From the NCBI RefSeq assembly GCF_029784165.1, contig NC_073695.1, forward strand, positions 163,009,365 through 163,073,364: 64,000 nucleotides of DNA. Direction: 5' to 3'. A program made the position numbers and the translations under genes. This DNA is from Wyeomyia smithii. Taxonomy: Eukaryota > Arthropoda > Insecta > Diptera > Culicidae. Below are positions 56,153 to 64,000 of this stretch, piece by piece (position 1 is the stretch's first letter; every line of letters starts with the position of its first letter). The notes below the pieces were generated by a model. That model worked only from the letters and a program-made list of their open reading frames with translations, made no database searches and was not told where the DNA came from.

Positions 56153-58062
56153 ATGGAAAATAGCAACCAAGGTTAGTGCATTATATTTCATTGATAGAGT
56201 GACTTAGTTTCGATTGCGTGTATGAATAATTGGTATGTTGAATTGGTGAAGGTATTAATTCTCGAAAAAACGCGAACTCGAACTTTCGTTAGCGTTTTAA
56301 AAAAAGTTCCACCGAGTTCCTCTCTAGAACATACATCAAAAGTTTGCTTGAAGTGTCCTCTACAAAATATATAAGAATTAGCTGCAACTTCTGCAACTTT
56401 GCGAGAATTTTTATTTTTCGTAGGTCAATGCCGACCGCTCGTGAACCGGCAGATTTTTGAGAAGTGGGTTAACTGCGATATAAGCAAAAGAACGTCATGT
56501 GTTTTTCGTTACTTGACATTGTCTCTACCAGAAGACACAGTTGAGCAGGTTTATGAAAATTTGCACAAGTTTTCTGTTATATACTGTTCAAAATTGAACT
56601 CGAAGTGGGAGAAATGTCATAGAAAAAAAAAGCATTTCATGAAAAAGCATGAAATTTGGTTGGAGTCGCCGCTTGCTCTTCCTCGGTTCGATGAAAAGAA
56701 TAATTCTGAATACAACAACATTTCTTCTCGTGGACGTCCTCAGAAACGTTTTGAAAGCTGCTCAAACAGAACTAAAAAACGGCGAGTTGCAGAGCTCGTT
56801 GAAAATAACTCCCCAGGAGAATTAGTATTCGCTGCTTCCGTTTCGAACAACTATTACAAGTCGTCTGAGGATAACCCAAAACACTTGACTCCCGCACAAG
56901 CTTTAGCGCTTTTCGTAGATCTGGATCTCTCAGAACGAAAATACATTGTACTTCGAGAAACTGTTAATGCCGTTCATAAAGATTGCTTTCCAAGTATTTC
57001 CGCATTGAAACAAGCCAAAAATCAAATCATCCCAAAAAAACTTTTAGTTACCGAAACATCAGCCACAGTAGACCTCCAAGAGTTGCTTAACTGTACAGTT
57101 AATGGTATCGTGAGTAACTTGCAGATACCTGTTTACACAAACGCGAAATTAATTTGTAAATGGGGCATGGATGGTAGCTCTGGCCACAGCACATACAAAC
57201 AGAAGTTTTCGTCTGCGGATTTAACTGACGAATTTTTGTTTCTAATCGCCATGGTTCCCATCAAATTAATTGATATAGAATCGAAAAAAACTTTGTGGCA
57301 AAATCCCCGACCCGGTTCTACACACTTCTGCAGACCCGTGAAGTTTAGGTTCGTTAAAGAGGATGCAAATGTTATTTTGAATGAGCAAGCTGCAGTGGAG
57401 TCTCAAATCAGTGCACTAACCCCATATGAAACCTTTGTAAACGGTACAGAGCTAGTCGTGAAATTTGAGTTTCTTTTTACAATGCTCGATGGAAAAGCAT
57501 GTAGTACGTTGTCACACGAAAAAGCTGCAGCGAAATGTTACATCTGTGGAGCTACTCCAAAAGAAATGAACCATTTGGACGTCCATGAAAAAAAAAAAAA
57601 GAAAGTTCAGACAATTTCAGATTTGGGTTGTCAATTCTTCATTGTTGGATTAAAACATTTGAGTGCCTACTACATATTGCTTACAGGTTTATCAATTCTT
57701 TTTCTAATTTGAATTATGTATAGTAATGTTTTTGTTTTTTACGTAGGTTTTTTTTTATTATTTCTATGTTATTCTATGTTATTTCTATGTTTGAGTTGCC
57801 CATCGGTGAGCTGTCCGAAGAAGCCCTAGAAGCTACGCATAAAGTTATTCGAAAAGCTCGATTAAACCACACAAGAAAAACTACCAGGATTAACACCAAT
57901 GAGAACTTGATGAGATCTTTGCTCTTAAATTCAGATCCCTTTGTGTCTCTCAACCGAAAAACAGCAATGATGAAAAATTGCATGGATAACCCAGACGATT
58001 TGTGTTTATTCGGGTATTTCTTGGAGAACGACGAAAATGCACCCACAAAAGCCGAATCGTGA
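56153..58062 (+). pseudogene. Transib transposase, internally deleted
   Basis: Exon 1 is 56153-56171 (MENSNQ plus one base) with donor GGTTAGTG. Intron 56172-56423 ends TTTTTCGTAG, and splicing restores frame into exon 2 (GQCRPLVNRQIFEKWV). Exon 2 has a polybasic region (RTKKRRVAELV), LTPAQALALFVDLDLSE, catalytic KWGMDGSSGHS (Asp codon 57170-57172), FTMLDGKACS (Asp 57488-57490) and CYICGATPKEMN. The frame ends at 57712. A C-terminal part in another frame (57766-58062) holds GELSEEALEATHKV, where the catalytic Glu of the RAG1/Transib fold is expected, and RTINTNENL-like helix (here TRINTNENLMRSLLLNSDP). About 150-200 residues of the insertion domain appear missing between. Total about 530 residues versus roughly 700 in the family. 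Confidence 0.9.
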
Positions 58063-58480
58063 ATAAAACAATAATCGAAACGGACGGAAAAGAAAAGTAT
58101 AACCCTACTTTTGTATCTAAATTGTTAAGATATTTTAATATACATCATGAAGAGTTTGTTGTTTGTTACTCTGGTAATTAAATATTTAAAAAAAAATTAT
58201 AATACCAAAAAAAAATCTTTTTCTTCGTTAAAATTGCGCTGCAGTCACTTTTGCAATTATGTAAAGGTAAGTAAAACAGAGAAACCGCAGTTTTCGTTAC
58301 AATGAACAACTTTTATAAAGAGATTAACAGTTTCGGGTATAGGATGAGTACGTTGGCGTATGAGACAGTTTTGTGATTTTGTGAACCACATAAGACCTTT
58401 ATGCATTTAGTAGCTGTGAAGGTAATGAACAACTTTTCTTGTTACATCAACATGTTTTATCGTCAAAATCGTGTAGTTTT

Positions 58481-58519
58481 GATTTTTGTCCCGTCTTACC
58501 CTACATTCAACGCACTGTG
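58481..58519 (-). promoter_or_regulatory. Transib right end: 23-RSS-like heptamer, spacer and nonamer
   Basis: Read inward on the minus strand: CACAGTG (58513-58519), exactly 23 bases (58490-58512), then ACAAAAATC (58481-58489), 8 of 9 matches to the RSS nonamer ACAAAAACC. This is the transposase recognition layout. The left end has the same heptamer, but only a weak nonamer-like ACAAACCAC after 13 bases. Confidence 0.8.
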
Positions 58520-58529
58520 CGTCTTCGAT

Positions 58530-58722
58530 AAAGTTAAATGCGACCCCCTCAACGCAAAAGGAGAGGATTATGTGAAGACAAATTGTTAATGTGTCTTTGA
58601 GTATCGCTTACATTCTTGATATTACGTTAAACAGATTTATAAAAAGGTAATTCAACGTCGAGATAAAATTTTAGTAATGTAGGGGAGTTGGGGCAAAATC
58701 GACTTGTTGCTGACATTTTACG
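58530..58722. repeat. Right arm of foldback flanking Transib
   Basis: Inverted partner of 55640-55850. Contains TAGGGGAGTTGGGGCAAAAT near 58680 and GTTGCTGACATTTTACGT. The arms continue on both sides of that motif. Confidence 0.75.
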
Positions 58723-59266
58723 TAGATCAGACACCAACCAATCGATTCCTGAGACTTTTTTACTCAATAAAAGAAATAATTTGACTACCACTTTTAGATA
58801 TTAGCGCATCATCAGAGCCGGATTTAAGGGGGAGCCCAGGGGGCCCGGGCCCCGGGCCCCGGGCCCCCACATTTTTGGGGCCCCCACAAAACGAGAAAAA
58901 GTTCTTTTCTCTATCAAAAATGAGATTCAATCAAAAGTTAAATTTACAGTAAGAAAATTTGAACAGACCATTTCAATCTGAAACTTTCCTTCAGTGTTAT
59001 TTTTTCGCGAGCGCCAATATCACAACCACATCCATAAGATTTCACCTTCGATTCTCTTGAAATGACACACATTAACACACCATTTGAATCGAACCAGCGC
59101 GCATGGGAAATCAAGCAGGAAAGAAGATAATCCACAAGTTTTTTTAATACATTGCTGTTGATTCCGAAAATAAGTTTACCTATCCGAATCAGGGATACTA
59201 GATTTGCGTTGCAAAATGCAGATTTTCAGAGTCCGTGTGCAGATTTTATTGACCTGCAGAAGTGTG

Positions 59267-60875
59267 TAGGGGTAAACAGGGTAAGACCGCCCTGCGGGGT
59301 AAGACCGCCCACTGTAGTTTTACTACCAAGTTATAAAATAATTGAAAAATTTCTTTAACGTGTCTATCACAGTATAATTACATAACATTTTGCACGTTTT
59401 TCTGTTTTGATAGTGCGCGAACGGTCGCAGAAATAATCAAAAACAACCTTTCAGCTGGCAACCAGTCAATGCGCTATTGTTTTGCGGCAACGGGACTTAA
59501 GGTTTTTCAGTCTAAAAATCTATTGTTTTGTTCGTGAATATACGTTTAATCGCTTGCCTGAATCTATCTTCTTTCGGGAATATCGAAGGCCGTGAGTAAT
59601 CTTGTAATTTTGACTACTTTTTCGGTCAAATATGAAAATGTTCCACTGGGGGTAAAGTCGCCCACTATACAAGGGGTAAAACCGCCACGTATCCAACTGC
59701 TTGTTGTTTTACTTCAAGACCCAAATGCCTCGACAATACAAAGGGAATATTTACAGGATCAGTAAAGCAACTTCAAGCCACATAAGACATCGATGTTAAT
59801 CGACCATTTTCAATTTGGTTGAAGCTTTTCTAGTAATATATTTTAACAAGACTTATTTTTGAAAAAAGTAAACCTGTGTGAAAATGGTGTTAATGAACCA
59901 AAATAATTTTAGAGCCATGACGGTTTGTTTGATTGGTATGACGTCCCCGGCAAAATTGAAAATAGTAGTTTTTTACTTCCGAAAAAAATACACACCCTTA
60001 AAAAAATTCAAAGAAAAGATATAAAAATAGAATTAAAAATATATTTTTTTTCCAAATTTATTTGAAAAAATATGTTTTTGCCTGTAAAATCTACAAAAGG
60101 TAAGCTAAAATTTTATGGTTGTTGGATCATGGAGTAATTGAAATATGAATTGCTAAATTTTTGTGAAGAATTTTTTTTTTGGACGGTTTGTTTGGTGTAT
60201 AGAGTCGTTGATAATTTTGTTCTTCAAAAAAAAAAAACATAGAAAATTGAAAATATAAATAAACGAAAGAATAATTATTAGTATTTTTCTATACATAATA
60301 AGTCTTCAAAAGAATCATACAGACAGGTTTAATGAGTTTTAATTTTTAGCTTAAAGATAGGTATATTATGAATTCAATATCTTGAAAACCCCCAATTCTG
60401 AAAAATCTATTTATTTTGAAAACCCAAAAAGTTACCTAAACATTGATCTGAACTTGAATAATCAGAAAACAAAATAAGTTGAAACTAAGAAATTTTTTTT
60501 TTCAGATTTTTTACAGTGTATATTTTATTTAAAAAGAAAAAAAATACCATCCACAACTTTGTCAGAGACACTATACCGATAAAATCAACCGTTTCGGCCC
60601 TAAAAATATTGTTTATCCTCAAAAAATGGTGGGCGATCTTACCCCGCTGGTGGGCGGGCTTACCCCGCATGAAAAAGATCTGCACATTTTCAATGAATTT
60701 TTAAAAATTGAAAAAAAAAACTGGAAAATAAACAAAAATATTTAAGTTCTTATTTTTTAAATGCGGGTATTGAATAGAAGAACCTCTTGGCGAAGAAAAA
60801 ATGAAATTGCAGCCGCAACTTTTTTTTCTATAAACAGAATTGCTTAAGGGGGCGGTTTTACCCCGCTTACCCCTA
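59267..60875 (-). mobile_element. 1.6-kb TIR element (TAGGGGTAA family), copy 2
   Basis: Inverted, full-length relative of 5722-7307, bounded by TAGGGGTAA (59267-59275) and TTACCCCTA (60867-60875). Internal GGGGTAAGACCGCCC words occur at the same places. It lies inside the hAT element and is therefore younger than it. No shared long ORF. Confidence 0.88.
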
Positions 60876-60943
60876 GTTTTTTCCTAGGTTCTGTAGATTA
60901 TTCCCAGCGTAGCCTTATATTTGCGCAGTCTTTCTCAAATTGT

Positions 60944-61177
60944 GTGCAAATTTTTGCTTGCGGATCGCATTTTTTTCGAATTGCGGTAGGTTTTTATTTT
61001 TCAGATATCAAGAAAAAAAATCCGGATTTCGAGCAGTTGCATACATTTATTTATTTGAGCCGAATGATCTCGAACGCAACTGGAGAAAGGTCTTTATCGA
61101 AGATGAAACTGATTGAAAATAGGTTGCGTACGACTATGAAGAGTGAAAGGCTGTCAAACTTAGCATTGTTAAGTTGA
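60944..61177 (+). pseudogene. hAT transposase dimerisation domain remnant
   Basis: 77 codons containing NATGERSLSKMKLIENRLRT and SERLSNLALLS, the hallmark of the hAT C-terminal dimerisation region (S-R-FS-LK--K--LR--M---RL--L). The zinc-finger and catalytic parts are absent: upstream sequence is the nested 1.6-kb element and the element's left end. The start codon is fortuitous. Confidence 0.9.
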
Positions 61178-61394
61178 GAGTACAATATTCTGAAGGAGCT
61201 GAATGTTGATAATTCAATCAATAAGTTCTCTGCAAAAAAAAAACTCGTAAGAAAAAATTCTAGCAAATTTTTGGTAACTTTTCAATGAGAAATAAGTGTT
61301 TTCAACTCGTACGATAAAAAAACGGGTTTGTTTTATTCTGGGCCCCCCACTGTAAACTGGGCCCCGGGCCCCCACAATCGTAAATCCGGCTCTG

Positions 61395-61949
61395 CGCATC
61401 ATCATTAATGCTCAGACATACTCGATATTATTTTGCTTTGTGAAATATACTGAAACCATGCCAAAACCGGTTTCGTAGAATCACCGTTTTGTGCTCGGTT
61501 TTTGTCCGATTTAAGATCTGTTTTTTTTTAAAGATGGGTAAGAAGATGCTAAAATGTGGACAAACTTTTAGAATTTCGAAATTTGGTCTTAAAACAAAAT
61601 TCAACATCAAAATGGCGCCATTGTGGCCCCTTAAGTTGAAATATGTTCAAACTCGGTGGAATTTATTTTCGCATCAAACTTCATCAAAAAATCATATAAA
61701 GAAGCCAAGGCAAAAAAAATTGTTACACTGTGTAATTGAACGATATCAAAATGAAACATACGTTATTGAAGTAATTTTTGCAGTGACGAATATACTTCAT
61801 TCAAAGCAATGATTTCAATTTATGTACGCCAACAACAATTCATAGTTTTGTAAATAGTTTTTGTCATTTTTCTGAGACAAGTGTATTTAGCAACTTAGTG
61901 ACCACTAATTTAAAATTGATTAACTAGCAATTTAGCTTTTCCGTTTACT
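61395..61949. other. Spacer, nothing recognised
   Basis: The hAT duplication, then AT-rich sequence. The frame 61489-61812 is Lys/Phe-rich with no family resemblance. Confidence 0.45.
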
Positions 61950-62104
61950 AAAGCAGGTATTTGACGAAGCGAATATTTGCTAATTTTGGTATGAATTTCA
62001 TTTGCACAAAATAAAATTCGTGCCAAAAAAAGCAAATATTTGCTTCGTGCACTATCCGAGAGCTGCAGTCTTAAGCAGGTATTTAAGACTGCAGCTCTCG
62101 GATA
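61950..62104. repeat. Nested hairpins, one with perfect 22-bp stem
   Basis: 62053-62074 (TATCCGAGAGCTGC, AGTCTTAA) and 62083-62104 are exact reverse complements with an 8-base loop. A second stem pairs CGAAGCGAATATTTGCT (about 61957) with AGCAAATATTTGCTTCG (about 62029). AAGCAGGTATTT is repeated directly at 61953 and 62073. Confidence 0.8.
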
Positions 62105-62934
62105 AAGTTGGCAGTCAGCTTACATACTCTTGTAATATTTCGTTGTGTTCTATTATTATACGTCCATTGTTTCTGGATTAACGCTTTATCCAGATTGCTC
62201 TTTGATAATTTCCGTTTCTAAAGTGCAGCAGTTGCTTTCTTCGACTAGTGCAGATCCTCTTGAACAAATTATGTTTGAATTTTCATGATCGCCGGGAGTC
62301 CAGAGATGTCGCTCATGTAGTTGATGCCGGTTCGTATCGTAAACCAGATAGGATCATGAGGTATCAATGATGATAGTATTGAACAGAAATAAATCTTAAT
62401 AATTGAAATAATTCATCTCTAATAGTATTATCACTGTATGTCCTAGACGTAAATCTCGGAGGTTATATGGCTATATTTTTCGAAAAGTTACTGTATGGAA
62501 GATACATATTTATCGGCGAAATTTGTGTGAGTATTACTTCAACATGTCATGTATTTGCTCTGTTTTTTGAACAGTTTGATTGGATTATGTTTTCTTCTTG
62601 TTTTTTTTTTTTGTGCTACAAGATTGTCAAGCAAACCGCCATAAGCAATGTATTTGTTTTTTTTTCAGCTGTGTGTAGAATAATAGTCTACGTCATCTAC
62701 GAGTTTTTTTTTCTATCAACATGTATAATTCATTTGCCAATTGTTCGAAACACCAAATCCACTTGAAATGGAAATGAAATAAAATAATGTATATACACGT
62801 TGTATTAATTAAAAGCGTAAAAATGCCATTTACACATATGCTATACCCGAGCAAAGTTTAAAAGCAAGTATATTGATATTTTGATTGTGAACATTGTGCT
62901 TACTTTTTTAACAAAACGTTAATTTGACACGGCA
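62105..62934. other. Spacer, nothing recognised
   Basis: About 830 bases. The frame 62467-62766 is Phe/Val/Ile-rich and could look membrane-like, but its T-runs suggest chance. It ends with the SINE's target duplication. Confidence 0.45.
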
Positions 62935-63153
62935 AAAAAAGCAAAGCAAAGCCTTGGTGCTACATTCCGTATCGGAACTCGACCTTCCGTTTATTATACA
63001 CAGACTTCGCAGCCAACTGTTAAGTGTACAGGACAATTGCGGGGCTAGCGCTACGATCCTTCTGACACTAACAGTCTCTCCCGAGCCGAGACTCTAACCT
63101 ATGACGACTGGCTTGTTAGGCCAGCATCGTACCTTGAGACCAGCTGGGAGAAC
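62935..63153 (-). mobile_element. tRNA-derived SINE, full-length
   Basis: 219 bp flanked by an 11-bp duplication TTGACACGGCA (62924-62934 and 63154-63164). On the minus strand the head contains a tRNA-like anticodon arm CTGGC-CTAACAA-GCCAG (63108-63124; loop anticodon position AAC, Val-like) and a B-box-like GGTTAGAGTCTC (63088-63099). A body shared with 43431-43591 and a tail of TTTGCTTTGC repeats follow. Pol III transcription from the internal boxes is expected. Confidence 0.9.
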
Positions 63154-63164
63154 TTGACACGGCA

Positions 63165-64000
63165 CTATACATATAATGTTTAACGGAGCCAACTGGAGTG
63201 GAGTTGTGATTTCTTGTTTCGGTTGAAACAAGTTCACACATCGAAATCGAGTATTGGAATCTTAAAACTAATTGAGTACCCAAATTATTCAGTAATTCGT
63301 TATTATTCTTATAAAAAGATGAAAAGTAAACAATGAAATAGGCAAAAAAAATTTTTCAATCTTATACTCATTTAGTTTTTACAATTATGCTTTTTTAGTC
63401 CATTGAACAATAAAAAATGAAAAATATTTATGTTTGATTGAATTTACTTTCAAAATAATTTCCTACAATTTTATTTAAACAACAGAGTGTGTAACAGTTT
63501 TGCTACATACTATATGCGCTGTTTAACTTTGTTCGGGTTTGTGCTTCAAACTGCCAACATAAGTGAATGTTCGATTGCATGTCACTATGCGAACTCGGAG
63601 CGGGAGACAGCCACCAGAAGCTCAAATCGAATTACGATTGAATGCAATTTGAACTGACGGGACGAAAGGTGTAACATATGGGTCTTACTAAAGCGATAAT
63701 CGAATGCAACACAGATTCGTTCTGGCAGAAAAAGTATAATGTGCATAAAATCCTTTCAGGTGTATAAATAATGCGATCGTATAACAAGGTTAAAATCTAA
63801 TCGCCTGTTGAACTGTTTCTTTTTGGTCGGGATACAACCAAACCGAACCAAGCACCATTTAAAATAATAGTTATTAACAGCAGCGAATACGAAAATTACT
63901 AAATGACATTAAAATTTGTCTTGGGTATTATATTACGCCTGTTGTTGGCTAGAAAGTACTTGCAAACTGTGCTTAATTTTCACTCAATTTATAACTATGT
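63165..64000. other. AT-rich spacer, nothing recognised
   Basis: About 835 bases to the window end without a gene or repeat I can support. Confidence 0.45.

Larger units (their letters stand above)
55922..58519 (+). mobile_element. Transib (RAG1-related) DNA transposon
   Basis: 2598 bp flanked by a perfect 5-bp duplication CGTCT (55917-55921 and 58520-58524). Ends CACAGTGCGTTGA (55922-55934) and its exact reverse complement (58507-58519). The terminal heptamer CACAGTG equals the V(D)J recombination signal heptamer. A transposase gene with one intron lies inside. Duplication length, end sequence and protein together fix the superfamily. Confidence 0.95.
58813..61394 (+). mobile_element. hAT element, internally deleted, with nested insertion
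   Basis: Perfect 8-bp duplication CGCATCAT (58805-58812 and 61395-61402) and inverted ends CAGAGCCGGATTTA / TAAATCCGGCTCTG, followed by very GC-rich GGGCCC tracts at both ends. It contains a remnant of a transposase C-terminus (60944-61177). The 1.6-kb element 59267-60875 is inserted inside. Without it the element is about 970 bp. Confidence 0.95.

Noticed and set aside
62467..62766. Hydrophobic 99-residue frame that could be a membrane protein
   Set aside because: Hydrophobicity comes from T-runs; no start context, splice sites or conserved copy.
1..64000. CRISPR arrays, bacterial operons, integrated non-retroviral RNA-virus segments
   Set aside because: No spaced direct repeats of CRISPR type, no bacterial gene organisation, and no polymerase or nucleoprotein-like frames other than those of retroelements.

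Overview
This window looks like intergenic or heterochromatic DNA from a large, transposon-rich arthropod genome, most likely a culicine mosquito. The evidence is AT-rich DNA, spliceosomal GT-AG signals in a transposase gene, a Juan/jockey-type LINE, BEL/Pao and Ty3/gypsy LTR elements with arthropod-style fragments, a tRNA-derived SINE, a DD37E mariner relative and many TA-flanked MITEs. I found no host protein gene, rRNA or genuine tRNA gene that I can defend. Almost everything recognisable is mobile DNA, much of it nested. The species is an inference.

Layout. 1-2161: minus-strand Ty3/gypsy gag-pol fragment. 2166-9830: foldback repeats, a 15-bp tandem repeat family, MITEs, a 1.6-kb TIR element (5722-7307) and a promoter-like unit with a minisatellite. 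10230-26352: a second Ty3/gypsy element, bounded by an ATTAT duplication. Its 5' LTR is split by a 6.7-kb TA-flanked insertion (10307-17044) that carries a CR1/jockey-type LINE, and its integrase is split by a full-length jockey/Juan-type LINE (20843-25225) with a 14-bp duplication. 28779-29516: non-autonomous TIR element. 30438-33082: an unusual element with arms of about 0.7 kb around one uninterrupted ORF of unknown family. 35608-40200: a nearly intact second copy of the CR1/jockey-type LINE. 40200-44750: short repeats, a TIR element hit by a truncated SINE, and MITEs. 44754-52939: a complete BEL/Pao element with both LTRs and a GACTT duplication, its gag split by a DD37E mariner relative (50967-51917). 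53200-55330: two more promoter-like units and a tandem repeat with a small hairpin. 55640-58722: foldback arms flanking a RAG1-related Transib transposon (55922-58519). 58813-61394: an hAT element containing a second, inverted copy of the 1.6-kb element. 62935-63153: a full-length tRNA-derived SINE.

How it fits together. The nesting gives relative ages: the gypsy element is older than the LINE and the 6.7-kb insertion, BEL is older than its mariner, and hAT is older than its 1.6-kb insert. The most notable objects are (1) the Transib copy, whose right end carries an RSS-like heptamer, 23-bp spacer and nonamer next to an internally deleted RAG1-like transposase; (2) the long-arm element with its unclassified DDE-like ORF; and (3) four dispersed promoter-like units (CCAAT, TATA and, in two of them, Inr) with no recognisable coding sequence downstream.
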